A stretch of 64,000 bases of DNA from JAENVU01 sp046598395 (GTDB lineage Bacteria > Actinomycetota > Acidimicrobiia > IMCC26256 > JAENVU01): contig JBKJIQ010000042.1 in the NCBI GenBank assembly GCA_046598395.1, positions 24,180 to 88,179 of the forward strand. The letters run 5' to 3'. The notes beneath the pieces were generated by a model. That model was given only the letters and a program-made list of their open reading frames with translations, ran no database searches and had not been told where the DNA came from. The translations under genes and the position numbers were made by a program. Numbering within the stretch: the stretch's first letter is position 1; the number at the start of each line of letters is the position of its first letter. Below, piece by piece: positions 22,880 to 32,300 of this stretch.

Positions 22880-25303
22880 ATGGAGACCGACCAGCTCGTC
22901 GCACTCCTGCTTGCATTGCCCGACGCGGTGGTGCTCGTGGATGGCGAGGCGAATGTTGCGTGGGCGAACCCGGCCGCGGAACGCATTTTTGGTCTGGATC
23001 TCGGGGATGTCGTCGGGACAAACGGGCTCGAGCTGGTCCACCCTGACGACCATCAGTTTGTGGCTCGCGCCCTGACGAGCATTCAGGGCAAGGACGTGGG
23101 TACCCCAATCGAGGTTCGTGTCCGGGGTGCCAACGGATGGCAGCTGATCGAACTCGTTGGTGCCCCCGTCGCCGATGGCCGGGTCGCGTTGTGTCTTCGC
23201 GATCTCACGGAACGACGGCGCTTTGAAGTCGCCCACGGCGAGGAAGCGCGACTGCGGGCGCTGGTCCATCACGCAGGTGTCGCGACCATGCTGGTGTCCG
23301 CCGACGGCCTGGTTGAGTCCGTGTCCGGAGCTCTGACGCGAATCACTGGCCTGGATCCAGAGTCGGTCGAGGGACGGGCGCTCGAGCACGTGCTCGCTGA
23401 CGGCCACGACCGCGATCGGCTGCGCGCCGCGATCGCCGAGGCTCGCATCGGAGCGATCACACCCATCGTGGTCGGGGTTCGATGCCATCACGACCAGGTG
23501 TTACCGATGCAGCTCACCATCGTCAATCTGATCGACGACCCGACGGTGAACGGATTTGTCGTGTCAGCCCATGACGTCAGCGAGCAGGTGGCAGTGGAAG
23601 GAGAACTGCGAGCCGCGCTCTCGCTTCTGCATGCAACGCTTGATTCAACGGCCGACGGTATCCTCGTGGTCGATCGCGAGAATCACATCACGAGCTTCAA
23701 TCGTCGCTTCGTTGAGATGTGGCGAATCCCCGCCGCGGTGCTCGCCGCACGCGATGACACCACCGCGATCGAGTTCGTTCTCGGTCAGCTCGCCTGTCCC
23801 GAGGCGTTCGTCGCCAAGGTCGAGGAGCTGTACGCCGATCCAGAGGCCGAGAGCTACGACACGCTTTCGTTCAAGGACGGAAGGGTCTTCGAACGATTCT
23901 CCCGGCCCCAACGGGTCGACGGCGCCGTCCACGGTCGGGTCTGGAGCTTTCGCGACCTGACCGAACGAAAGCGCCTCGAAGACGAACTCGTGTACCGGGC
24001 ATTCCACGATCAGCTGACGGGGTTGCCGAACAAGGCCAGATTCTGTGACCGGCTCGGGCACGCCTCCGACCGGGGACACCGAACGAACACTGCGTTTGCG
24101 GTGCTGTTCTGCGATCTGGACAACTTCAAGACGGTGAACGACAGCCTCGGCCATCAAGCCGGCGACGAACTGCTGGTGACGGCGGCCAACACACTGACCG
24201 AGTGTCTGCGGGTCGGCGACACGGCTGCTCGACTGGGAGGTGACGAGTTCGCGGTCCTCATTGAGGATCTTGACGATCCCAGTGATGCACTGGCGCTCGC
24301 TCAGCGCATCACTGAGTCCTTCCGGCAACAATTCCGGATCGGTAGCAAGGAAGTCATCGCGACGGTGAGTGTCGGGATCGCCTTCGGCGCAAGCGGGATG
24401 ACCAGCGACCAACTGTTGCGCAATGCCGACCTGGCGATGTACACCGCCAAAGCGCGGGGCAAGAACCGTTACGAATGCTTTGAAGACCAACAGCACGAGG
24501 CCGCGGTTGTTCGCGTGGAGTTGGATGCTGATCTGCGCCACGCCATCGAACGCGAGGAGTTGATGCTCTTCTACCAACCCATGGTCGACCTCAGGACCGA
24601 CCGCATCGTGGCGGTTGAGGCACTCGTTCGCTGGAACCATCCGGAGCGGGGCTTGCTCCTCCCGGGAGCGTTCATTCCCATTGCCGAAGAGGTCGGCCTC
24701 ATGGACGCCATGGGGTCAATGCTGCTCTCCCAAGCTTGTGAAGCCGCACGAATGTGGCAACGGGCCGATGCGAGCGAGGTTGCGGTGAGCGTGAATGTTT
24801 CGCCCCGTCAGATCGCGGGGGATCGTCTCGTCGACGACGTTGCCCGAGCACTGGACAGCAGCGGCATCAACCCCTCGACGTTGATCCTCGAAATCACCGA
24901 GACCGCGATGCTCCAAGACACCACTGCCGCGAGCCGCAATCTCGACGCAATCCATGCCATGGGAGTCAAGTTGGCCCTCGACGACTTCGGGACCGGGTTC
25001 TCCTCGTTGACCCACCTGCAACAGTTCCCCATCGACATCGTCAAGATCGACAAGTCGTTCGTTTCCAAGATTCACGAGTTGGGGAGCGGGTCACTCGCTC
25101 CGGCAGTGATCCAACTGGCAACCTCGCTGGGATTGACCACCGTCGCGGAAGGTGTAGAAAACGTGGCGCAACTACGACGACTCCGCGAGCTGAACTGCGA
25201 TCTCGTGCAGGGCTTCTGGCTTCACCGGCCGCAGTCGGCCGGCCGTTTGTGCGAACTCCTTTCACAAGCGCACCACGAAACTGAAGACTTCAACGCCGCG
25301 TAG
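22880..25303 (+). CDS. PAS-PAS-PAS-GGDEF-EAL c-di-GMP signalling protein
   Basis: 807 aa from ATG 22880 (GTG 22856 is an alternative). No membrane segments, so cytoplasmic. Three PAS-like sensor regions at about residues 5-115, 120-240 and 255-375, two of them ending in the linker sequence DLTERRR / DLTERKR. A GGDEF domain follows with intact RLGGDEFAVL near 453, then an EAL domain with VEALVRWNHP near 578 and ITETAM, LDDFGTGFSSL and DKSFV further on. Both catalytic motifs look complete, so it could make or degrade cyclic di-GMP depending on the sensed signal. It stands alone between an epimerase and a dehydrogenase. Confidence 0.95.
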   Translation: METDQLVALLLALPDAVVLVDGEANVAWANPAAERIFGLDLGDVVGTNGLELVHPDDHQFVARALTSIQGKDVGTPIEVRVRGANGWQLIELVGAPVADGRVALCLRDLTERRRFEVAHGEEARLRALVHHAGVATMLVSADGLVESVSGALTRITGLDPESVEGRALEHVLADGHDRDRLRAAIAEARIGAITPIVVGVRCHHDQVLPMQLTIVNLIDDPTVNGFVVSAHDVSEQVAVEGELRAALSLLHATLDSTADGILVVDRENHITSFNRRFVEMWRIPAAVLAARDDTTAIEFVLGQLACPEAFVAKVEELYADPEAESYDTLSFKDGRVFERFSRPQRVDGAVHGRVWSFRDLTERKRLEDELVYRAFHDQLTGLPNKARFCDRLGHASDRGHRTNTAFAVLFCDLDNFKTVNDSLGHQAGDELLVTAANTLTECLRVGDTAARLGGDEFAVLIEDLDDPSDALALAQRITESFRQQFRIGSKEVIATVSVGIAFGASGMTSDQLLRNADLAMYTAKARGKNRYECFEDQQHEAAVVRVELDADLRHAIEREELMLFYQPMVDLRTDRIVAVEALVRWNHPERGLLLPGAFIPIAEEVGLMDAMGSMLLSQACEAARMWQRADASEVAVSVNVSPRQIAGDRLVDDVARALDSSGINPSTLILEITETAMLQDTTAASRNLDAIHAMGVKLALDDFGTGFSSLTHLQQFPIDIVKIDKSFVSKIHELGSGSLAPAVIQLATSLGLTTVAEGVENVAQLRRLRELNCDLVQGFWLHRPQSAGRLCELLSQAHHETEDFNAA

Positions 25304-25359
25304 CCAAGGCCCGGCTGGATTCCTGACACGTTCGTCAGTCGCGTGCGAGACTCCGGGTG

Positions 25360-26340
25360 ATGGAAAAGCCCAAGGCACTTGTCACGGCACCGTTCCGTGG
25401 ACCCGGACTCGAACTGCTTGAGTCGTTGTGCTCCGAAGTTGTGCTCGACCCGTGGATCGATCACCGGCCGTTGCGCCTCTACAACTCGGAACAGCTCGCG
25501 CAGAGAGTGGTCGAGGAGGGGGCAACCCTGCTCGTCGTCGAGAGTGACAGCGTGAAGGGACCCGTCCTCGAACTGCCACTTGTGGCCATCGGATCGTGTC
25601 GGGGCGACCCCACCAACGTGGATGTACCGGGCGCCACTGCCGCCGGGATCCCGGTGCTGCGCGCGCCGGGCCGCAACGCGGACGCCGTGGCCGAGATGAC
25701 CATCGGCCTGCTGTTGGCGGTGAACCGCGGCATCGTCCGCGCCGACATGGACGTGCGGGAAGGTCAAGTCTGGCGGGACGGCACGATTCCGTACCAGCGC
25801 TTCCGTGCCTGGGAACTCGCCGGTCAGACCGTGGGCATCGTCGGGTTGGGTGCGGTCGGACGTGCCTCGAAGTGGCGGTTCGAGGGACTCGGGCTCAAAG
25901 TCATCAGCTATGACCCCTACGCGCCCGACGCGACCCATTCCCTCGACGCGCTGCTGGCCGAATCTGACATCGTGTCGCTCCACGCGGCCGTCACCCCCGA
26001 GACCGAGGGCCTGATCGGTCCAGCACAGTTCGGCGCGATGAAGGAAGGCGCGATCTTCATCAACAGCGCGCGGGCGTTGCTCCACGACACCGACGCGCTG
26101 GTCATGGCATTGCAGTCGGGCACCCTCAGCGGGGCCGGGCTGGACCACTTCGTGGGCGAACATCTGCCCGTCGACCACCCGCTGTGCAGCATGTCCAACG
26201 TGGTATTGACTCCACACATCGGTGGAGCGACGTGGAACACCGAGACCCGTCACTCACAACTGATCGCCGACGGCCTTGCCGCGCTGTTCGCAGGCGGACG
26301 ACCAACCAATCTTGTCAACCCCGAAGTGCTGGAGCGATGA
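25360..26340 (+). CDS. D-isomer-specific 2-hydroxyacid dehydrogenase
   Basis: 326 aa. NAD-binding motif GLGAVGRASKWRF near residue 165, catalytic arginine in INSARALLHD near 232 and the histidine in LTPHIGGATWNTE near 288. It resembles phosphoglycerate-dehydrogenase-like proteins that lack the serine-binding ACT domain. It overlaps the class II aldolase gene by 4 nt, and in other bacteria the same pairing occurs in sugar-acid or AI-2-like catabolic loci. The substrate is not predictable. Confidence 0.9.
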   Translation: MEKPKALVTAPFRGPGLELLESLCSEVVLDPWIDHRPLRLYNSEQLAQRVVEEGATLLVVESDSVKGPVLELPLVAIGSCRGDPTNVDVPGATAAGIPVLRAPGRNADAVAEMTIGLLLAVNRGIVRADMDVREGQVWRDGTIPYQRFRAWELAGQTVGIVGLGAVGRASKWRFEGLGLKVISYDPYAPDATHSLDALLAESDIVSLHAAVTPETEGLIGPAQFGAMKEGAIFINSARALLHDTDALVMALQSGTLSGAGLDHFVGEHLPVDHPLCSMSNVVLTPHIGGATWNTETRHSQLIADGLAALFAGGRPTNLVNPEVLER

Positions 26341-27005
26341 CCGTGAGCGAACCCTCGAACGACACCCAGGCCGTCAAGGAACAGGTCCTTTGGGCGGCCC
26401 AAGCAATGCTGCGATCCGGCCTCGTGGAAGGCACCGCCGGCAACCTCGCGGCGCGGCTTCCCGACGGCAACGCGGTGCTGACCCCGAGCAGCCTCGACTA
26501 CCTCGAGATGACCCTCGATGACCTGGTGGTCTGCGATCCGGATGGGAACGTCGTGGACGGCCACCGCAGCCCGACCACCGAGAAGCAACTGCACCTCGCG
26601 GTGTTGAACGCCTATCCCGAGATCGGGGCCACGATGCATTGTCACGCCAAGCATGTGCAGATGTTTGCGATTACGCATCAGCCGATCCCTGCCGTGGTCG
26701 AAGAGTTCGACGTCTATGTGGGGGGCGACGTCGAATGCTCCGACTATCGCGAAACCGGGTCCCAGGAACTCGCCGACGAAGTGGCGCGGCGGGTGGCCGA
26801 CCGCGCGGCGGTGGTCATGGCCAACCACGGTCTGTTCGCGTGTGGGAAGACCCCGAAGGATGTCCTCCACATCGCCTCACTGGTAGAGCGCACTGCGCAG
26901 GTGGTGTGGGGTGCCCGTGCCCTCGGACCGATCATTGGCGTTCCTGGGGAAGTCGGCGCGAAATACGCTTCGTACTACCGCTACGGCCGGACCGGGAGCT
27001 TCTAG
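26337..27005 (+). CDS. Class II aldolase/adducin family protein
   Basis: 222 aa. Zinc-binding HCHAKHVQM near residue 98 and ANHGLFACGKT near 160, with the acidic residue in VVEEFD near 118, as in L-fuculose-phosphate and ribulose-5-phosphate epimerase/aldolase enzymes. Probably a Zn-dependent aldolase or dehydratase on a sugar phosphate or oxo-acid, working with the co-translated hydroxyacid dehydrogenase. No sugar kinase is nearby. Confidence 0.9.
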   Translation: MTVSEPSNDTQAVKEQVLWAAQAMLRSGLVEGTAGNLAARLPDGNAVLTPSSLDYLEMTLDDLVVCDPDGNVVDGHRSPTTEKQLHLAVLNAYPEIGATMHCHAKHVQMFAITHQPIPAVVEEFDVYVGGDVECSDYRETGSQELADEVARRVADRAAVVMANHGLFACGKTPKDVLHIASLVERTAQVVWGARALGPIIGVPGEVGAKYASYYRYGRTGSF

Positions 27006-27055
27006 CTGTACTCGGGTTTCGTACACCGCAGGGTGAACCCGCGCCCGGCTCCTCG

Positions 27056-28252
27056 TCAGTGCGCACCCCGGCGCCGCAGCGCTTCCGCCGCCAGGACTTC
27101 GAGGGTCCCGTGCGCAGTCGCCGCCCAGGTGAACTGGGTGGCGTGGTGCAATGCGCCCGCCGCGAGACGGCTTCTCAGCCCCTCGTCGGAGAGCACTCGG
27201 TGGAGCCCGTCGATCAACTCGTCCCGGCCGTTGGCCAGAAGTCCTGACACACCGTCGGCGATCGCATCGGTGTGTCCGGCAATCCGAGTCACCACCGCGG
27301 GAGTTCCGCACGCGGCGGCCTCGGTGAGCGTCATCCCCCAACCCTCACGCGCCGATGCGCTGGACAGGATCCACGCTCGCCGATAGAGATCGATGATTTC
27401 TTCGTCACTGATTCGACCCGGCAGCGTGATGTACCGCTCGGCCCCCGCCTCGTGGATCTGGGCCTCGAGCTGTTCGCGGCGGTAGCCCTCGCCCACGATC
27501 ACCGCTTGGAGATCGGGGTGGCGGGCGTGCAGCGCCACAATGGCTTCCACGAACACTTCGAATCGCTTCACCGGTACCAGGCGACCCACCGCGACGACGA
27601 GCGGCGTGGGCGATTTCTTTCCGCCGGGTGAAAACCGCGGATCGATGCCGGGCGGCACCACATGCACCATCGACGGTTTGAAATGGAGATCGTCGACCAG
27701 CTCGTGCTTCGAAGAGTTCGACAGGGTGACGACTGGGGTCCGCCGATAGAACTTGGGCGCGATCGTGGACTCCAACGTGCGACCGATGGTGGCCAACTTC
27801 GGTGGCAGTGTCATGTTCCACATGTCGGCATGAACATGGTGGAGCCAGGTCACATGTGGGGTACGGGCCCAGACCGGCGACATGAAGGGCATGCCGTTCC
27901 AGATCTCGACCAGGCCGTCCTTGCCGCCGTGCCAGCCCATCATCTCGGAGAACGCCGCCCGGGGAAAGACCATGTACCGCCCGGCTTTGCGGATCACCCG
28001 GTAGCCGTCACGCCAGCTCATCTGCGGTTGCCCCGCCGCAAACGACGTGCGCATCGTGACCTCGATACCGGCCTCGGCCCAGAGGCGGGCCACCGTGGAC
28101 GCGTGGACCTCGGAACCGCCCGCTTCGGGATCGTCGAGGTCGCGCCAGGCGAGCATCGAGACGCGGTGCAGCCCGGCTTCGGCAGCCAGGTCCCCCAGTT
28201 TCGCAATGTCGGCCGTCGTTGCCAGACCCTCGAGATCACCCACGGTGTGCAT
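27056..28252 (-). CDS. Glycosyltransferase family 4 (GT-B)
   Basis: 398 aa from ATG 28252 (GTG 28261 also possible). N-terminal donor-independent domain with MLAWRDLDDPEAGGSEVH, then the C-terminal nucleotide-sugar domain: VVAVGRLVPVKRFE near 225, GEGYRREQLE, and the retaining-GT motif SAREGWGMTLTEAAACGTP (EX7E) near 305. A cytosolic, membrane-associated retaining sugar transferase, likely mannosyl or glucosyl, acting in envelope glycan or glycolipid synthesis. Divergent from the methyltransferase and GT-C genes to its right, which probably belong to the same pathway. Confidence 0.92.
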   Translation of the reverse strand: MHTVGDLEGLATTADIAKLGDLAAEAGLHRVSMLAWRDLDDPEAGGSEVHASTVARLWAEAGIEVTMRTSFAAGQPQMSWRDGYRVIRKAGRYMVFPRAAFSEMMGWHGGKDGLVEIWNGMPFMSPVWARTPHVTWLHHVHADMWNMTLPPKLATIGRTLESTIAPKFYRRTPVVTLSNSSKHELVDDLHFKPSMVHVVPPGIDPRFSPGGKKSPTPLVVAVGRLVPVKRFEVFVEAIVALHARHPDLQAVIVGEGYRREQLEAQIHEAGAERYITLPGRISDEEIIDLYRRAWILSSASAREGWGMTLTEAAACGTPAVVTRIAGHTDAIADGVSGLLANGRDELIDGLHRVLSDEGLRSRLAAGALHHATQFTWAATAHGTLEVLAAEALRRRGAH

Positions 28253-28386
28253 TTCCCCCACTGCACCGCACCTGCGGAGCGCCCCGATATCCTACGCGCC
28301 CGGCACCGAAGCCTTTTCCGGCCTCTGCGCTTGACCGAACCATGGCCGTGACCGTGGCTCCCTGACTGAATACCGAGGACCGTACG

Positions 28387-29196
28387 GTGAAGCTGACCGG
28401 CGAACGCCCGATGGAGGGTCGTACCCCCGATTCCCTGCTCGCCCTGCACGATGCCGGGTATCGCGAGGTCATCGCCCGCCTCGGAACCGGTCGGATCCTC
28501 GATGTCGGTTGCGGCGTGGGAATGGAGACCGCCCGTTTCTGCGGGCCTGGTCGCCGGGTGATCGGCGTCGACTACGACGCCGCGACTGCCGCGCTGGCGA
28601 GTTCCGATTTCGGGCCGGGTGGGCCCCGTGGCACCGACGCGGAGTTCGTGGCGATGGACGGCGGACGGCTTGGCTTTGCATCCGGAAGTTTCGATGCGGT
28701 CTGCTCATCCCACATCATCGAACACTTCGTGATGCCCGAAACGCATTGTGCCGAACTGGCCCGTGTCTGCGCGGACGATGGCACCGCGTTCGTCATCACA
28801 CCGAACCGACCGGCTGACTTCGAGAATCCATTCCACGTCTATCTCTTCGAAGCGGCGGAGTTGGCCTCGATGTTGCGACTGTTCTTCGACGAGGTCGAGG
28901 TGATCGGACTCGAAGGCGACGACGTGCTCAAGGCCGATTTTGCATCGCGGCGCACGAGCGGTGAAAAGCTGCTGAAGCTCGATGTCCTGAAGCTGCGCAG
29001 CCGAATGCCTCGTTCGTGGTACGTGTGGTCATACGAACACGCGTTGCCCGTGGTCTACAAGGCGCTCGGTTCCAAGAACACTGGCATCGGATCGGGCCTC
29101 GACGATTCCCATTTCTTTGCGACCTCCGACATCGTGAGCACGACACCCGTGCTCTTCGCAGTCGCCCGCAAGCCGCGCCGCTTCCCCTCGAACTGA
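28387..29196 (+). CDS. Class I SAM-dependent methyltransferase
   Basis: 269 aa from GTG 28387. Motif I ILDVGCGVGMETARF near residue 38, acidic residue in IGVDYDAA near 60, SSHIIEHF near 103. The C-terminal half (KLDVLKLRSRMPRSWYVW) is less conserved. Begins a run of plus-strand genes, with the GT-C glycosyltransferase starting 6 nt later, suggesting methylation of a glycan or lipid-linked sugar. Substrate not known. Confidence 0.85.
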   Translation: MKLTGERPMEGRTPDSLLALHDAGYREVIARLGTGRILDVGCGVGMETARFCGPGRRVIGVDYDAATAALASSDFGPGGPRGTDAEFVAMDGGRLGFASGSFDAVCSSHIIEHFVMPETHCAELARVCADDGTAFVITPNRPADFENPFHVYLFEAAELASMLRLFFDEVEVIGLEGDDVLKADFASRRTSGEKLLKLDVLKLRSRMPRSWYVWSYEHALPVVYKALGSKNTGIGSGLDDSHFFATSDIVSTTPVLFAVARKPRRFPSN

Positions 29197-29202
29197 CTCG
29201 AC

Positions 29203-30552
29203 GTGAGCGAGGCCTCCACTCGCGTGATTGGATCCAGCTTCGGTCGTCGACTGGCACTCATCGGAGGGTTAGCGCTGGTCGTTCGAGTCCTGATCATCGT
29301 TCTCGTGGATCCACGGGTCCCGGAACTCGGCGACGCCAGCGCGTATCACCTGCTCGCGAACCATCTTGCCGACGGACGCGGGTACATCCGTCCGTTTGAC
29401 CTCGTGCGCTTCCACCTCGTAGTTCCTACTGCCGAGTATCCGCCGTTCCACCCCTTTGTGCTCTCGCTGTTCGCCCGGGTCGGGATGCGAAGTGTGGAGG
29501 CACAGCGTCTCGGCTTGGCCGCTGTGGGTGCCTCCACGGTCGTCCTCATGGGGATGGTCGGACGTCAGGTCGCCGGCACCACCGTTGGGCTGATCGCCGC
29601 GGGATTGGCGGCGATCTCACCGATGATGTTCTTGCCCGAAGCCACCTTGATGAGCGAAGCCGTCTTCGTCTTCCTCGTGACCCTCTCGCTCTACCTCGCT
29701 GGTCGTATTCGGGTCTCGCCGAGCCCGTTGCAGTTCGCCGCGCTCGGCTTGATGCTCGGTCTCGCCACGGTCACCCGGGCCGAGGCCGGCGTCCTCGCGG
29801 TGCTCCTCATTGTGCCCCTCGCAGTTGGGCTTCAGCTGGGCACAGCCCGGCGCGTCGGTGTCGTGCTCCTCGCCCTGGCCATGGTTGGGCTAGTGGTCGT
29901 TCCGTGGACCATTCGCAACCAAACCACGTTTCACTCCTTTGTGGCCGTTTCCAACAACCTCGGAACTGCGCTCGCGGGTGCCAACTGTGGACCCACCTAC
30001 TCCGGGGAGTTCCTCGGGTCGTGGCGATCCACGTTCGGGCCTGGCGACGCGTCGTCCGGGGAGTGCTTCACCGGATTCAACGGCCGTCAGCCGCACTTCA
30101 ATGAAGCGACGGCCGCCGGCGCGGCCCGCAGTCAGGGCGTCGACTTCATGCGTGATCACGTTTCGAGTCTCCCCAAGGTGGCGGCGGCGCGACTCCTGCG
30201 AACGTTTGGAATGTTCCGACCCGACCAGCAGATCAACCTCGAAGCCCTCGAAGGTCGCCCCGAGGTATGGGAACGATTAGGCACCTGGTTCGATTGGCTG
30301 TTGTATCCCTTCGCCGTCGGAGGCCTGATCCTTTTGATTCGGCGTCGCGCCCCGGTGTGGCCGCTGATCGCGGCAGTCCTGAGTGTGATCGCCTCCACGT
30401 TGGTCACCTATGGCAATCAGCGGTTCCGCATTGGCGCGGAACCCGCCATCATCGTTGGAGCTGCCACCGGAGCGGTTGCACTGGGGCAACGATGGCGCCG
30501 AGATTCCCCCTCAGCGGCTGCAGGGACCGTTCCGGGCCTCGCTCACCGGTAA
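29203..30552 (+). CDS. GT-C (GT39/ArnT-like) membrane glycosyltransferase
   Basis: 449 aa with about ten hydrophobic spans. After the first span comes LGDASAYHLLANHLADGRGY with an acidic Asp-Ala motif, and then TAEYPPFHPF, the layout of polyprenyl-phosphate-sugar transferases of the ArnT/PMT type. It would move a sugar from a polyprenyl-phosphate donor to an acceptor outside the membrane. It follows the methyltransferase gene closely. The acceptor is unknown. Confidence 0.82.
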   Translation: MSEASTRVIGSSFGRRLALIGGLALVVRVLIIVLVDPRVPELGDASAYHLLANHLADGRGYIRPFDLVRFHLVVPTAEYPPFHPFVLSLFARVGMRSVEAQRLGLAAVGASTVVLMGMVGRQVAGTTVGLIAAGLAAISPMMFLPEATLMSEAVFVFLVTLSLYLAGRIRVSPSPLQFAALGLMLGLATVTRAEAGVLAVLLIVPLAVGLQLGTARRVGVVLLALAMVGLVVVPWTIRNQTTFHSFVAVSNNLGTALAGANCGPTYSGEFLGSWRSTFGPGDASSGECFTGFNGRQPHFNEATAAGAARSQGVDFMRDHVSSLPKVAAARLLRTFGMFRPDQQINLEALEGRPEVWERLGTWFDWLLYPFAVGGLILLIRRRAPVWPLIAAVLSVIASTLVTYGNQRFRIGAEPAIIVGAATGAVALGQRWRRDSPSAAAGTVPGLAHR

Positions 30553-30564
30553 GGTAACGCCTTC

Positions 30565-30876
30565 ATGCTCTGGCTCGAACGACGTGTCGTGGCGGCCCTC
30601 GCCGGTCCCGACGATCTGCGAACCGACGGCGCCATCAGTGAGTTCGTCGACACCTCCTTGACCGCGATGCCTCAGCACCTCCGACTCGGTGTGGTCGGTG
30701 AGTCCATCGGGCTGGGCGCCTACGTGGTGCTGCGCTTCGGGAGCAATCCATCGGACCACCAGATCGAGGCTGCCATCGCGCAATGGGAGCGCCACTCCAT
30801 CGGCGTGGTCCGCCAATACGCGCGGTTGCTCTCGTCGCTCGTGATCTTCGCCCAACAAGAGCTGATCGACTCGTGA
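30565..30876 (+). CDS. Small protein coupled to the GMC oxidoreductase (unknown family)
   Basis: 103 aa, mostly helical composition with GVVGESIGLGAYVVLRFG in the middle and no signal peptide or cysteines. Its TGA overlaps the GTG of the oxidoreductase gene by 4 nt. I do not recognise a family. GMC-type dehydrogenases often travel with a small helical partner (for example gluconate 2-dehydrogenase subunit 3), so an accessory or folding subunit is the best inference. Confidence 0.7.
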   Translation: MLWLERRVVAALAGPDDLRTDGAISEFVDTSLTAMPQHLRLGVVGESIGLGAYVVLRFGSNPSDHQIEAAIAQWERHSIGVVRQYARLLSSLVIFAQQELIDS

Positions 30877-32300
30877 GGCGAACGATCGACACCGAGGTCC
30901 TGATCATCGGCTCGGGCGCGGGTGGAGCCGTGACCGCAGCCCGGCTCGCCGAAGCCGGACGGTCGGTCCTCGTGGCCGAGGAAGGTCCGTGGTACGACCC
31001 GGACGCGCACGAGCCGTCGTCGCTCGACGAGTTCACCGCTCGCTATCGCCATCAGGGCGCCTGTGCCGCGCTCGGCAGTCCCGGTATCGCCTTCGCCGAA
31101 GGCCGGTGTGTGGGCGGCAGCACCGAGATCAACATGGGGCTCTATCACCGTCTCCCCTCTCGCTACGTCGACGAGTGGCGCACGAAGTACGCGATCACCG
31201 AGTTCGACGTCGAATCACTTGATCGGTACGCCACCGAGATCGAACAGACGGTGAAGGTCTCCCGGCTCCCTGGTCTTGCGCCGCGGTCCTCCGCGGTCCT
31301 GGAACGCGGCTCGAACGAACTTGGTTGGCGCAACGTCGAGTTTGCGCGGGTCTTCGCCTACGACGACAAGGGACACGGCACCAAGCAGTCGATGTCGCGG
31401 ACCATGATCCCCAAGGCGGTGGCCGCCGGCGCGGTTGTCCAGCCCGACTGCACCGTGTTGAAACTGTTGCGGTCGGGAACGCGGGTCACGGGTGCATCAG
31501 CACGACTCGCCCATGCCGATGGCACGACCGAGGTCGTGACCCTCCGAGCGGATTCGGTGTTCGTCTGTGGAGGGGCCATCCAATCGCCGACCCTGCTCCA
31601 ACGCAGCGGGTTCCGCCACAACATCGGTCCGGGCTTGAAATTCCACCCGACGGTCAAAGTCGCGGCACGGTTCAATGAGGCCTACGACCACGACGAAGTG
31701 CCCGTGCACCGCGTGACCGAGTTCGACCCCTATCTCACCATCGGAGGCTCCGCGAGCCGCCGGGGACATGTGGCCCTAGCGGTCGCCGACGCGGCCCCGG
31801 ACGACCTCGACCGGGTGCTCGCCGAATGGCAGAACGTGGTCGTGTATTACGCGGCGATTCGCAGCACCGGAAGTGGACGGGTGATGGCGCTTCCCGGTCT
31901 CCGTGCTCCATTGGTCACGTACTCGCTCACCGATGCCGACCTCAGCCGCCTTGCTCGCGGACTCGTACACCTCGGCGAGGTGCTCCTGGCCGCGGGCGCA
32001 GTCGAGTTGTTCCCTTCGATCGCCGGAGGCCCGCTGGTGCGTGACCGAGCCGATCTGGCGCAATGGTGGGATGCATTGACGCGCGCTCGATCCAACCTCA
32101 TGACCGTGCACCTCACCTCCACCATTCGTATGGGTGAAGCCCGTGCAGCAACCGGCGCCGACAGCTTCGGACGCGTGTGGGGTTGCGACAACCTACGGGT
32201 CAACGATGCGTCGCTGTTGCCTGATGCGCCTGGCGTGAACCCGCAAGCGGCGGTCATGACGATCGCGGCGCGCAATGCGGACGCATTTCTGGCTTCCTAG
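30873..32300 (+). CDS. GMC-family FAD-dependent oxidoreductase
   Basis: 475 aa from GTG 30873. FAD-binding VLIIGSGAGGAVTAARLAEAG near residue 9, GRCVGGSTEINMG near 85, FVCGGAIQSPTLLQRSG near 230, and the C-terminal GMC segment NLRVNDASLLPDAPGVNPQAAVMTIAARNAD. It oxidises an alcohol (sugar, sterol or long-chain) using FAD. No signal peptide. Co-translated with the 103-aa protein. The gene ends directly against the convergent epimerase gene with no base between the two stop codons. Confidence 0.92.
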   Translation: MRRTIDTEVLIIGSGAGGAVTAARLAEAGRSVLVAEEGPWYDPDAHEPSSLDEFTARYRHQGACAALGSPGIAFAEGRCVGGSTEINMGLYHRLPSRYVDEWRTKYAITEFDVESLDRYATEIEQTVKVSRLPGLAPRSSAVLERGSNELGWRNVEFARVFAYDDKGHGTKQSMSRTMIPKAVAAGAVVQPDCTVLKLLRSGTRVTGASARLAHADGTTEVVTLRADSVFVCGGAIQSPTLLQRSGFRHNIGPGLKFHPTVKVAARFNEAYDHDEVPVHRVTEFDPYLTIGGSASRRGHVALAVADAAPDDLDRVLAEWQNVVVYYAAIRSTGSGRVMALPGLRAPLVTYSLTDADLSRLARGLVHLGEVLLAAGAVELFPSIAGGPLVRDRADLAQWWDALTRARSNLMTVHLTSTIRMGEARAATGADSFGRVWGCDNLRVNDASLLPDAPGVNPQAAVMTIAARNADAFLAS

